From Nymphalis io (taxonomy: Eukaryota; Arthropoda; Insecta; Lepidoptera; Nymphalidae): a stretch of 64,000 nt of DNA. The position numbers were made by a program, and so were the translations under genes. The stretch is from positions 310,001 through 374,000 of the forward strand of contig NC_065918.1 in assembly GCF_905147045.1 (NCBI RefSeq), read 5' to 3'. The notes beneath the pieces are model-generated. The model did not search any database, had not been told where the DNA came from, and saw only the letters and a program-made list of their open reading frames with translations. Shown piece after piece: positions 37,415-50,052 of this stretch (within the stretch, counting starts at the first letter, position 1; the number at the start of each line of letters is the position of its first letter).

Positions 37415-37759
37415 AGTATATATATTTACTATATAAATATTTATAATATTTCAAAACAATCTTTTTATTTATGGGTTCACCCATAAATAAAATAATAAAG
37501 CGCACTTGCCTCTTCGAATTAAATTATTTTCAAAATTAAGTGTGATATATACTACCTATAATACATGTACATATGTATATATAAATATATATTATTTGTT
37601 TGTTTGATGAAACGGGTCATGTTAGGAACTTCCGAATCGTTTCGCGAATTGTTCTTTTATATAAAAAAAAAACGTTATTTACAAGTTTTACAGAAACAGA
37701 CCAAAGAGATATTCTGATGATGATGATAATGATGATTACGTCCTCGTAACTGATTTCGG

Positions 37760-37912
37760 ATCTTTTGGAGTGATCACAATTCCAACTTCCAAACTCCGGG
37801 CTGTTACTGAGAAAATTCAAAAGAAAAACCCAATTACTATTTTTCGGCCTGACCTGGGGTTTGAACCCAGGACCTCGGGATCTGCGACCTTATATCTAGC
37901 AACTAGACGGAA
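37760..37912 (-). repeat. Family B SINE fragment
   Basis: The minus-strand head (CTAGTTGCTAGATATAAGG), B-box region CCTGGGTTCAAACCCCAGG and body TCCCGGAGTTTGGAAG-like sequence match the 32.4 kb copy. The 3' half is missing. Confidence 0.7.
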
Positions 37913-38997
37913 AGCTAAGCTAAAGCAGTCGGAAATAAGTACAAACATATACGGACTACAGCTTTACAATGGATTGAAAAACATGTTCGAAATAAGCCAT
38001 CTTAGTTTTCTCTCAGAGAATTTCTATGGCTACAATACTGACGGTCTTGTGTTTTAGATGGATTTTTCCATGTTCCAATTGATTTAGTTTAGTTAAGCTC
38101 TTTGTATTTTACCGTCGAAATTTAATAATTGCTGTTAACTGTCCATGACAATATTAACGATATTGCTTATAAACGATTAAAATACAATAATAACACGAAG
38201 TGCCTTCGTCCATCTCTTACGTCTTAACAATAATGCATAGCGTGTTGAATTAATATTATTTTATATTAATTTACAAAAATGTATGAGAGAGTTGCTCAAA
38301 GTTGGCGTTTCGGATTAAATATATTTTTGACGCCTCGTCGGCTACACAATAGGGCAGACGTTCTCATCGCCGAGGTCGCCCGTATGGTATTTCAAATGCA
38401 GTCACGTGAATGAAGTTCAGCGCAGTTGCAGGGGGTCGGTGGGTCGTCAGAGGGCCCTCTGCGAAGGGGTAGCCTTCCGCTCTCCTCCCACCTGACCGAA
38501 TGTGAATACTAGGTATTATGAATGTTATTTATGACCACATTTTCAATTCGTTCATTGTTCTTTATTCAATTGTGATACAACGCGGACCGAATATGACATT
38601 ATTATTAGTTAAAAACACAAGAGTAAGACCCTTATGAAGCCCTAATCGATAATTACGTAGGTGTTGTTGGATTATCATTTTCTAAATTTGTGATGACTAT
38701 AATTTTTTTTAATGCTATGTGGGTAACCATATTAGACAGTAGGCGATAACATATATAAAAAAACTACTTATTTCTCCAGTAATTTAAGTTTTATAATAGT
38801 CGTCCTGCCTACATTAATACAAACGCTTTGACTACGCTTTCAGATTATATTCTTAAATTGGGTTAATAGTAGATATATTAAATAGTTTGCTATATAACCG
38901 TTAGCCTATAATTATTATAGCGCTGCTGAATGCGGAATAATTAGACTGACCTTTAACAAACTTAATATTTAGTTACTACAATTATTATAATAAAATG
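37913..38997. other. Noncoding DNA with GC-rich patch
   Basis: No gene recognised. The patch 38325-38500 is clearly richer in GC than its surroundings and has an open minus-strand frame of about 35 codons without family resemblance. Confidence 0.35.
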
Positions 38998-39331
38998 TAC
39001 CTAAAACCGCCTGTTTGTACACCAAATGAGAATATGGTGGTAGGGCTTTGTGCAAGCTCGTCTGGGTAGGTACCACCCACTCATCAGATATTCTACCGCA
39101 AAACAGCAATACTTGATATTGTTGTGTTCCGGTTTGAAGGGTGAGTGAGCCAGTGTAATTACAGGCACAAGGGACATAAAATCTTAGTTCCCAAGGTTGG
39201 TGGCGCATTGGATATGTAAGCGATGGTTGACATTTCTTACAATGCCAATGTCTAAGAGCGTTGGTGACCACTTACCATCAGGTGGCCCATATGCTCGTCC
39301 GCCTTCCTATTCTATAAAAAAAAAAAAAAAA
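38998..39331 (+). repeat. Dispersed retroelement 3' end with poly(A), copy 1
   Basis: A block ending ACCACTTACCATCAGGTGGC, CTCGTCCGCCTTCCTATTC and then 15-17 A residues. It is nearly identical, inverted, to 48631-48922. The poly(A) end and truncated left end fit a LINE or SINE 3' fragment. The antisense strand keeps a long open frame that gene finders can mistake for a protein. Confidence 0.75.
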
Positions 39332-41177
39332 TATGCAATACATTCAAGATCAAACGCTGCAAAATGTAGGGATCCCGAGAACAAACGAAAATTTAAACAA
39401 GCTGCGTAATATACTAATGACATGGAAAGACGATTAGATGCCGTTATAGCAACGGCTATAACGCAATGGTTATAAATCGGACAATAAATTGAATTGTTTG
39501 CATTCAACGTCTCATTGGTACCCAAACCAAATTAAGTACGAATATAAACAACAGAATGAAATCTTCATTTTATGTTTTAATTAAAAAACCGGCTTCTGTT
39601 AATGGAGACTGGCTTCCTGATTAGTTATTATTTTATAAAGAAATAAGCAGTTTTATGATTAAATTATTAGCAATCGGTATTGATTACAATCATTTAATTC
39701 TCTGCGTAATATTATCAAAACTTGTTTACTAAATACCAATATATATAAATAATATATAATAAAATAAATATATATAATATAATATATTACTTATATATTT
39801 TAAGTATTTTTTTATAAAAGGTAATTAAATTATAAGTCGGAAAGTTCCAAAGGTCTATTAGATGTATAAAAAAGTGGTTAAATTTCGAACACAACCGATA
39901 GAAATAAATAATTTCGATAAACTAAGACAAAATCACCTCCCGTAGTCCTGAATTATACACACAATAACACATTGACAATGAAACATTGGGTTTGACAACA
40001 CGCTCGCTGCGGTGTCACGCCAAATAAAAATATCTAGATTTTATTCCATTCGTATAACAGCGGAGACCGTTTGTGGTGCATATTATTTTATTTGTTTGTG
40101 TACGTGTGAACAAAACATTTTGGAAGGGATTTAACAGGAGTGAATAGGTACATATGGTATACAGTTATATACTATATCAATATAGAATTCAATCTCGCCA
40201 TAATCTGCATTCAACGTCTATGCAATGATACGATCGTATTACCGTCTCTCTGATTCTCTGATGAAATATCCGAACGTTCACATTTCGAATAGTGATTAAG
40301 TGACAACGTCTACTCCGCTGAGTTCTCTACCTGAAAGCATTCCATGATCTAGACAGGAAGCTTGGCCTAATTAAACATAGTACTTGTCCGTAGATATTTC
40401 CCGAGCATGAATGTGTCGAGCGGGATGTCGTCGGATATATCTCGTATAGTATATAGGTATACATATATATCAGCGGCGGCTCAAGTCGAGTGGAAGCGCC
40501 AACTTATTTCAAGTTAAGCTCGAAGTTGCGAGAAACTCCTATATTTAAATGAATTTCCGTTTTACTTTAGTTTTGTATAATATTATCAATTATTTTCGCA
40601 GTTTTAATCTATATAAATACATTTACGCATAACAAATACAACTTTGAGTCGCATCCTGACCGTCGTCGGTCAACGCCGTTTGTTTAAAAATTGTTTTCGA
40701 CGGCCAGATTCAAGATATTTGAGATTGTTTCAGGTCTACAATAGTTAAACTCTAAAACAGTCGAAAGTTAATATACAGGGTGTATATTAACTATACTATA
40801 TTAAAAATAGTCGATTCGCAATTATTTTATAACGCGAAAGATATAAAAAACATTACAATTCCATTAATTACATATATTCCGTAACGATTGCCGATACAAG
40901 TTAATTAAAAAAATATAATTTTGAATGAAGACTACTAATATAATGAAGACTAATACTATATTCTATAACTATTGTTGTGTTAGCCGCGCGCCGTGGCCAC
41001 TCGATCGACCTGACCTTCAAATAGGAACGAAGCGTTTACAAAGCGCTAGCTGTAACTTAACGTTAAAAGTATACATAGTAATAAGTAGACTTATAATGAT
41101 AACAACTCTGACTTTAACGTTCATATTGGTTTATTTAACTTATCTTAGTGTAGTATCTACATATGTATTGTAGTTGA
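39332..41177. other. Noncoding DNA
   Basis: No exon seen. GC-rich stretches at about 40640-40710 and 40980-41045 could be regulatory, but no motif decides this. Confidence 0.35.
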
Positions 41178-43262
41178 GCATATGTAGTGAATGCTGGGGT
41201 CCCCCAGGGATCTGTGCTATCTCCCACACTCTTTCTTTTGCATATCAATGATATGCTCTCTCTCTTGGGAACATACATTGCTATGCAGATGATAGTACAG
41301 TGCATGGTGGATACCACGGACGCGCAGTGGCTGGGCGGGCGGAAACTGAGGAGAGACGGGAGAATCTTGTCATTGAACTCGATAGAACGTTAGAGCTCAT
41401 CGCCAAATGGGGTTCTGATAATCTTGTTGAGTTTAATGCCAAGAAAACACAGGTATGCGCTCTCACAGCGAAAAAGTCACCATTTTACCCTCATCCCTCC
41501 CTCTGTGGCACACCGCTGATGATACAAAGCAAAATCGCCATGCTGGGGATGGAGGTTCGCTGCGACCTTAGTCCAAGGGATTACATCGAGGCTAATGCCG
41601 TAGTTGACTGGACTATAAGAAACAAATTATCATTTAATAATTCAAAATGTAAAACTATCACTTTTTCTCGATCTCGTAAACTTATTAAAAATATATATAA
41701 TCTGTCTGACACACCAATGGAACATGTACCCAAAATCAGGGATTTAGGTGTTATAATGGATAGAAAACTAAATTTTCATGACCATATACTTAAAACATAC
41801 AAAGATGCTAATAAATGCCTTGGTTTCATTATTAGAATATCATCGCAATTTAAGACTACCCAAGTAATAGAACAATTGTATAATGCCTATGTCCGTAGTA
41901 AATTAGAATATAATGTAATAGTTTGGAGTCCGCTTGAGGCAATGTATAGTATAATGTTAGAAAAAATTCAACGAAAATTCTGTAGATATTTATTTAAACG
42001 TAAATATGGATATTACCCTTTTCTCTATCCTTCAATGTTTGTGTCAAGTATGGTTGGTCTAGATTCACTTCAGCTTAGACGGGAAGCCGCACTTATAAAA
42101 TTTTACTATTTAATTCTAGTGCATAGGGTGGATAGCACTGCTGTACGCGAATCAATATATTTATATGTTCCCGACAAATATATGCGTGGTGTTGGAAGAC
42201 GGCAACATAGATTGTTTTGCTATCCACCTATGTGGCATTCTCCCCAAGCTAGCAACAGCCCCACTGCTAGGGCTGTTAAACTTTTAAATGACTTCGTACG
42301 TTGTCGAGATGTAGACATATTTTATGATCCCTTTTATACTATGTTCAAACAAATTTATATATTTCAGAATTTTAAAAATTAATTTTGTGGTTTCTAAATA
42401 GATTTAAGCTTATTTTGTTTACAAATTTTAATTCTATTTTTGTTTTATTAAAGTTTATTTTATTTATCCTTGTAGTATGTTATGTTAAATTAGTATGAAT
42501 AATTAAAAAATGTTTAGTAATTAGTGTAGATATAAGCGACTTGGTGTAAATACTGTAATGCTTATATTTTCAAATAAAGATTATTATTATTATTATTATT
42601 ATAAAAACAGCTTCACGAAAACTCGGAGTTCTGAACAAGGTGCGACGTTTTTTCACGCCACAACAACTGTGCCTGTTATACAAAACACAGGTACGGTCTG
42701 AATATTGTTGAATATTGCTCGCACCTTTGGGATGGCTCCGCTAAGTACCTACTGGAGGCCTTGGACCGGTTGCAGCGACGTGCAGTACGCATTATTGGCG
42801 ACGTAAAGGTCACAAACACCCTTGAACCTTTACAATTGCGTCGCGAGATAGCAGCACTGAGCGCTTTCTATCGACTGTATCACGGCGAGTGCTCTGAGGA
42901 ATTATTCTCTCTAATTCCTGCTTCCCCCTTCCTTCTTAAGTCCACGCGAGCTGGTTCTCGATGTCACCGCCTAACTATGACATCAATTCCATCGCGCACA
43001 AAGAAATTTGGCAACTCCTTTCTTTGTCGCACTACCAAAAAATGGAATTCCTTACCAGCTCACGTGTGGGGAACACTCCTTTTACAACCCGGGTTCCTTC
43101 AAACGAGGCGTGAAGAGGCATCTTGCGGGCCGGCAAGGCGGGGACGGCTAGTACAGAACATTCTTCCCGACTGTACTGGCCGTCGTCGCGTTTGGACTCT
43201 ACTACCACTTACCATCAGGTGGAGTAGAGTCATTTGCCATCTCGGGGCATATAAAAAAAAAG
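41178..43262 (+). pseudogene. LINE (same family as 29.3-30.4 kb), interrupted by another LINE
   Basis: The left part 41178-41593 enters at the AGVPQGSVLSP block and runs to RDYIEA. The right part 42601-43262 resumes with IKTASRKLGVLNK, continues through DRLQRRAVRIIGD and NSLPAHV-like C-terminal blocks, and ends in a poly(A) run at 43252-43261. The element is 5'-truncated inside the RT. Two extra bases in a CT run (about 41261-41270) shift the frame at the YADD site, and a second frameshift lies near 42700, so it is inactive. Confidence 0.85.
41594..42600 (+). mobile_element. Second LINE, 5'-truncated, nested in the first
   Basis: An intact C-terminal coding end of a different non-LTR element (VVDWTIRNKLSFNNSKCK onward, through LGVIMDRKLNFHDH and AYVRSKLEYNVIVWSP, stop at 42380-42382). 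A short 3' untranslated region follows with AATAAAG and an (ATT)n tail ending at 42600. The surrounding element continues exactly on both sides, so this copy inserted later. It reads in frame with the first element, giving one chimeric open frame from 41300 to 42382. Confidence 0.85.
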
Positions 43263-44440
43263 TCCTTTATCAAAATGATATTAATATAATGAATGTATTA
43301 CATTAGGACTACATATTTAGCTGATCGGATTACGCAGACATGTTCAACTCGAATGCGATATTCATGTGCCCAGTCCGCAACATATCCGTCCATTAATACG
43401 GGAGAACACTAAGTCAAATTGACATAACCAACGTGACAGGGATTAGTATGGAACATCGGTCTACTGTTTAAGCTGGGTTTCCACAAAAGGAATATTCTCA
43501 ACTTCTGCATTGTTACTACGCTTTAATGACAAAAATTTAGCAACTACCCTAAGTTGTAAATAAAAATTGGTACAACATTATGTAATTGTGAGACTTGAAT
43601 AATTTCAAAAAGTTAAAATACAGAAAATATCAAATAATTCAGTGGAAACGCTCCTCAAGTCTCACAGAATTAATCTAACTTGTTGAATGTTCGCTAATGC
43701 TTCTATCAAATCTGAATGAATTGGACTGCACAATTAGTTAAAACTCAGGTGGAGGCTACATACGGATAGAGATAGAGATATACATACCTCTATTTATATA
43801 TATACTATATATATTTGGTTTATATTGAAGGTAAATGAATGCTGTGAAACTTACCGCAGAACAACACGATAAGTTTGTATGGATATAAATTAAAAGCAAA
43901 ACTACACCCAAACTTATGGTATTTTTATCTCAAAGAATTCATTAAGTTAACAATTCAGAAATTAATCATAAACATTATTATTACGTTTTTAAAATTTTAA
44001 ATTTTATATATAATAATCGTGCTTATGAAGGTAAGATCACAAGATTACCATATCATTTGAATTGTTAGGATTTATTCTCCTAGTCTTTAAGGATATTGTG
44101 GTGAAAGTAAGGCGAACACTAGATTTTCAGTTAACCAATTGGTGTCTTAGTCAAACTTGGCTCGGAACAAGCCCACCGTACTAGTGCGCTCTAGAAAGAA
44201 AATTCTAGCGATTATATCTAGATATTCAGATTTGTCTGTACATATATAATGATTTGACTTGACTGTTACATCAATGCAGAGCCTAAATCACAGGGTTTAA
44301 AAATTAGAATTTTTTATTAATTTAATTTAATTGATGCATTGTATGATGTAAACATCAAGTAAGGAAAGTTTTTTCACCCCTAAAAGAGTTAAATACTTTT
44401 TACTAACCAGATTAGAGGAATTTAATTTTTATACTTCCAA
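43263..44440. other. Noncoding DNA
   Basis: No gene or recognised repeat. Confidence 0.35.
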
Positions 44441-44635
44441 CAAAAGTATGTATGTATGTAGGTAGGTATATATATACGGTACAACATTATGTAATATATG
44501 TAATATATATATATATATATATATATATAATGTATGTAATATATATATATATATATATATATACATAATATATATAATATATATATTACATACATACATA
44601 CATACTTACATATATATATATATGTATGTAGCACC
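44441..44635. repeat. Compound microsatellite, self-complementary
   Basis: GTAT/GTAG tetranucleotide repeats, then several (AT)n runs, then TACA/CATA repeats, so the block is roughly its own reverse complement. An open frame of Tyr and Ile codons on the minus strand is spurious. Confidence 0.85.
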
Positions 44636-44771
44636 TAATTTATTGTACCCAGTTTCGCTTACGAAATGAATAAAACGACGTCGACGTGAAGTTTTAACGT
44701 TTTTAACCAATCAAAAAGCAATCGTGGACCTAATACCATAAACACTGTTTAGTGTAATTGTCCTATTTATT

Positions 44772-45141
44772 ATGACGGTCTGCTGTTGGTCTAGTAGCTA
44801 CTTGTAAGACTGCAGACCCGGAGGTCCTGGGTTGAAATTTCAGGTCGAGTTTATATGTCGAAAAATCTCAATAGCAGCCTGGATTTTGGAAGTTCGAATT
44901 TTTATACAATCCTGTGCCTCGGAAAACACGTAAATCCGTTGGTCCCGCGTCTGAGCTCTTTCCGGTCGTGTCGGATTGCCGTTCCATCGGATTATGAAAG
45001 ATAGGGAATATATCGGATTATGAAAGATAGGGGATATGTCCTGTGTTGTGGACAATAATATGTTCTGCGCAGTTGGCTTATCTCTCTTGAGATTGACCGA
45101 ATCGGTCTGGAGGACAGGCTTAATTGACAAAAAAAAAAACA
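44772..45141 (+). repeat. Family B SINE, near full length, with internal duplication
   Basis: Head TTGGTCTAGTAGCTACTTG, B box GGTCCTGGGTTGAAATTTC, then the body CCTCGGAAAACACG. ATCGGATTATGAAAGATAGG is repeated in tandem near 44990-45035. It ends with CTCTCTTGAGATTGACCG and an A run. Confidence 0.8.
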
Positions 45142-47526
45142 TGTTACATCAGTAAGTAAAAGATTCTGATAACTTATTTTTAATTTTAGAGAATCATGCA
45201 TAACACTAAACTTCTCACTCAAACTTATCAGGCCTTGGCTGAATGTATTATTATATATCGTACCTGTTCGTGTTAAAACCGTTTAGACATCCTACGCACT
45301 TTACAAAATGCTATAATATATTTTTTGTTATCTGTGTATCTGTCCAGTTCCTATAGCTATACTTCACTAACACCTACACTATACAATAAACTTAATACTT
45401 AATATAAAACAAGGAACTTGTTAACTTTCACAAAAAAAAAAATAATTAAAGAATTGATAATTTGGGAAGGAACTGATTTCCAGAACATAGCGAAAGCCTA
45501 GTTTCGAATTCAGGGCTTGTATAAGAGTTGTAAACAAAACTTGTGTATAAATAAATAAATGTATTCATTAATTGATGATATTAGCTCCTTCCATATTTGT
45601 AAATAATTTGGTAGATTTGCATCTCTTTTATATACAAGGGACGTCACGAGGCCTTCGTTCCGCCCCACACGCTGCCCCGCACTACGTGCCGAGCGTGCAC
45701 AGAATGCGCATCAAAAACACTGTTGAATAATTATTAGTCGTGATAGTTGAATATCTTCAAAACAACTGCGAGATAACTCGCGCTCTGCTACCAGCATAGT
45801 TTTTACGGTCATAAGTTAATTGCCACGCGCAAATAATTCCTATTTATGTGTGCCGCGGACCGGGTCGGGACCCGATCGACCTACATTCCGCTACTTGTTG
45901 TAACTAAAATGATTTTACTTTCGACAAGGATATTTTTTCTGTAATGTGACCATCATCAATATCTATGGTTCATAAAAATTTGATAAGTTTGAGTAAAAGA
46001 AAGTATATATACCTATCATAAAAACCGATTCTTGTCATTATGCATATAATATGTGCTTGTAGTGCAATAGTCGTAGACTTATTATTATGTACATAGACAA
46101 ATTTAAAATGTTTCTAACAATTTACATGTCAATAGTGAATAAGAGTTGTTCGGTAACTCCGAGCAGTGTTTTTAATATGACAATGGGCACAGATACGAGT
46201 CACAAGTAGGGCAAACTTTATTTGAGCTGACCTGTCAAGCTGCCCCGCCCCTCCCCCGGCCCCCGGCTAACGTCAGTGCTCTCGACACGCACTAATTGCA
46301 TCTCGACAATAATGCGATCCTTAGTCGCCTTTCAGGTCCCTGGCGATTTCATCTAACGGCTTTATAATTCCTATAATACGCTGTAATTATTGTAAGAACC
46401 TTTCTTCAATAAGAACTCTTTTTCTATTGATCTCTTATAGAACATTCTGCATTTAACTTTTGCAAATGGCATATTAAATGACTACTTAACGATTATATTA
46501 AAATATCTAATTTTAATTAATACACGCATCTGTTTATTCTGGTTATAATAATATAATAAGGGTGCTAAGTTCTTGATAAGCTAATTTACAAGATTGAAAA
46601 TTATTTTTTAGCTGTTATGAATGTGTGCAGATTTTATATATACCGCTCGACCAGTTCTCGCGGTTTGCCACAGACCGAGTTTGATAGGATATTAACCACA
46701 CAGTCAGGCGATTTGTTCTGAATTAATCTACTGAATTCTCATTTACGAATGAAGGAAATACAAACAATGTAATAACTGTATAAAAGTAAAATATAATATT
46801 TCGCCTTTCAGATACTCATAGCATAGATTTCGGATTCATCATAATTCATAATTAAATAAGATTTATCATTTCATGACGTAGGTAATAATTAATACTATTT
46901 TAATGGACCGACCAGGGACTCAAACCCAGGGCCTATATATATAAAGGCTGAGTCTAGCTGAATCTAGCGGTGCAGAGAGGCAATAGTGCCAGCGTCTTGG
47001 GTAAAATGCCACAATCTTTTAGACGGCGTTTTTTGCTTTAAATTTATAATGTGTATTTTGTTCTTTTTATTTTAAGTTTGTATATTATAAAAATGTCTGT
47101 ACATAAATATTAATTTTAAGTATATGAGTAGGTAGACGAGATTTTATTCTAAATTTTATTCAATAAGTAATTTAAATGGATGAATTATTATAATTTAATT
47201 TATTTATTTATTGAATTTAATTAATTATTATAAGGAGCTGACTGTATCTATCTTATGAGCATGCCGTGTACACACGCTTTAGAGTGTAATTTTGTTCAAA
47301 TTTTATAGTTTGATAATTTTTCTGTATGTCCTCATTACATTCAGTTTTGTGTACCAGAATAAATAAATAAATTAATTAATTTTTATCGTTCTATCTCAAT
47401 AATAAATCGTAATTTATGAAACTTTCTCAACATCCGTTCAGTACAATTCAACATCCGTTGTTAGTATAAGCCCTGCCAGGTTTGTCTGGAAATTTACCTT
47501 TACGTGACTATTTGTTGTCTCCGCAG
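45142..47526. other. Noncoding DNA with GC-rich patches
   Basis: No gene recognised. GC-rich patches at about 45640-45710, 45850-45890 and 46235-46300 stand out from AT-rich surroundings. A tiny family-B-like fragment (CAGGGACTCAAACCCAGGGC) lies at about 46913-46932. Confidence 0.35.
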
Positions 47527-47592
47527 GCGTCTCACGCACTTCCTGCGAGACAACGACGACCAGATTACCGTAGCCCACGCCCTCTTCGTTCG
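47527..47592 (+). CDS. Orphan exon-like block, product unknown
   Basis: A 66-nt block preceded by TTGTTGTCTCCGCAG and followed by GTAATATTT, so both splice borders are plausible. Reading from the second base gives RLTHFLRDNDDQITVAHALF and onward, an amphipathic, protein-like segment. A second forward frame is also open, one has a stop. I do not recognise the family. No neighbouring exon with matching phase was found. It could belong to a plus-strand gene whose other exons lie outside the window, or be chance. Confidence 0.3.
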
Positions 47593-50052
47593 GTAATATT
47601 TACACGTTTATCAATTTCACGCATCACATCTAAATGGATTCCGCCGGCGGAAATGAGGGTTCAAACAAGTGCTACGAGCAGAAGCCCTCTCCGCCGTACC
47701 GACCCAGTCCTGATCTGTGACGCGCTCTCATAGAAGACTCTCAAGTTGGACTTTATTGAAAGGCCGAGACGGCTCAATTTCAAAACATAGTCTTGATGAC
47801 GCTGTAAAGGTCAGTTAAGGCTAACAGGAATTACACATTAGAAGTAATAAAGAAAAATATTCTTTTAATAATGTATTGTTTTTATTGAAAGGCGATTTTA
47901 TTGTTGTTTAAATAAAGTGTAAGATGCGTATATTGAGTAAAATATATGTTCAAATAATAAAAATATGCTCACATAAAAATGAAAGCACATTTGTTTTTCT
48001 TATTATTTTTGTCTCTCACAATTGATGTTTGCTCCAGTAATTAGCCCAGCAGTATCTCAGTAGGAATTGTTGACCAGAAAATTATAAGATACATTGTAAA
48101 GGGCCAATGTATTGGTAGATCGTAAATTGAATTCGAATGGCACGAGGTTTTTCCGACAAGATTAGCGCGGACGCCGGATACTTGCTTGTGACTTCACCAT
48201 GCCCTTTGAGGGTTTCTTCTATCTTGACGTATGAATATTAAAAATATACGTTAGAAAAATGTCCTTTAATAAAAATTAGCGAAAAGAAGACAACCTTCTG
48301 AAGATCTGTTCTATAAAAATGTAAAGGATTCAAACAATAACTTATCACGTCGAATGTCAGATGTTTATTAAGTTTTGGCAATGTACTCGGTCGCTCAAGG
48401 ATATTGATTTATATAGACTCGTTTTGTGCTCTTAATAAATACATTAATATACTTGACAGTTTTGTTGTATATTTATAAGAATAAGAAAAAAAATATTTAG
48501 AACACAACGTAATAAAATATATAATATTATTAAATAACCATTGCTAACACAGAAACATAAAACAAAAGTACGGCTAGGGAATAAATATGTAACACCTATA
48601 TATATTTATGTACGTATTATAAAAACTGTGATTTTTTTTTAATAGAATAGGAAGGTGGACGAGCGTATGGGCCACCTGATGGTAAGTGGTCACCAAACGC
48701 CCTTGAACATTGGCATTGTAAGAAATGTCAACCATCGCTTATAGCCAATGCGCCACCAACCTTGGGAACTAAGATTTTATGTCCCTTGTACCTGTAATTA
48801 CACTGGCTCACTCACCCTTCAAACCGGAACACAACAATATCAAGTATTGCTGTTTTGCGGTAGAATATCTGATGAGTGGGTGGTACCTACCCAGACGAGC
48901 TTGCACAAAGCCCTACCACCAGTAATTGGGGCACCATTCAATAACAAACCAGCAACCAAGTTGGATATTAAGCCCCAAGCTATTTATTTAGCAAAAGTTC
49001 TGTAAATATGATATAAAATATCCCACACCGACGCCCAAAGTTTATAATTCTAGCGGTTTCGAAACGTCGAGAACTATAAAGTCTACAAAGACGCGGCCCG
49101 ACTCCGAGGTCAGTGAAATAGGCTGTTAAAGTTTGTTCAGAACGTAGGAATAAAGTTTATTTTTTCCTTTACACACGGATGAGTCTTCGGCAAACATGAA
49201 GTGTAAGACGCTTTTCCAGACAAAATTGATTTCATGTTTATGTTTTCGCGCATAATTTAACTCTTATATATTTAGGTGTTTTGGTAATTAATTAATTTAG
49301 TAGCTATGGTAAGTAAATGCAGTGAGCGCCATTAAACTTGTTCGCTTAGGCAAAGTGACAGTAATAATCTTCAAGTAATTTCAGTTCTTACTAATTTTAA
49401 AGACAACAACACTCACAAATGTGTGAGGATGTGATGTTTTAAGAGCTTGCGACACGACCGAAGAGTTAACTAAACCTACTTATATTTATAACAAAACATT
49501 ACTAAAAGATATAAATAATTTAATAACTGACATAAATAAAAAATTATTAAAAATTAACTAAAAATAATCATGGCGTGTTATTATATAAATTTTAAAGTTG
49601 AAATTATTATTAAATAACGAATACTACATATTGTAGCTCAGTGGTCTCTAGAAAGGAATACAAATTAATTATTTAAGCGAACGTTTCTGAGAAACATTAA
49701 AAAGAAGACTTTCGGGGCTCGCGACACCGCGTCACCGTTTCGTTAAATTATTTTCCTCGTCAGCATTTTAGATTTACGGAACAAACTAAACTCTATTAAG
49801 CGCTAGAACAGAGTCTACGTGACCTAACTGATGCATTTAATAAAATACTAGGACAAGATTTTAACATCTTACGAAGTTCTAGTTTTCTTAGCATTATAGT
49901 ACAATAACGTTGTCCACGGTATTTTTAAATGTATTTTAGATGGTTCGTTTGACCCCCGTGAATGGTCGTCGCCCAGAGACAATTCCTCTGCACGAAGTGT
50001 GGTGGACCCCGTTAATGCGACGCAAATTATAAGATCTTACCTGTATATTAAG
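47593..50052. other. Noncoding DNA
   Basis: No gene recognised. A 30-codon open frame at 49940-50032 follows an AG and is richer in GC than its surroundings; see findings. GGCCGAGACGGCTCA at about 47762 resembles a SINE head. Confidence 0.35.
48631..48922 (-). repeat. Dispersed retroelement 3' end with poly(A), copy 2
   Basis: Inverted and nearly identical to 38998-39331, starting with the complement of the poly(A) run and ending near CCCTACCACCAG. Confidence 0.75.

Noticed and set aside
44422..44634. Minus-strand frame of Tyr, Ile and His codons
   Set aside because: It is a translation of AT and GTAT microsatellite sequence.
47482..47733. 83-codon frame MSGNLPLR and onward
   Set aside because: It reads through an acceptor, a GC-rich exon-like block and intron-like DNA. 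The alternative frame between the splice borders is more protein-like.
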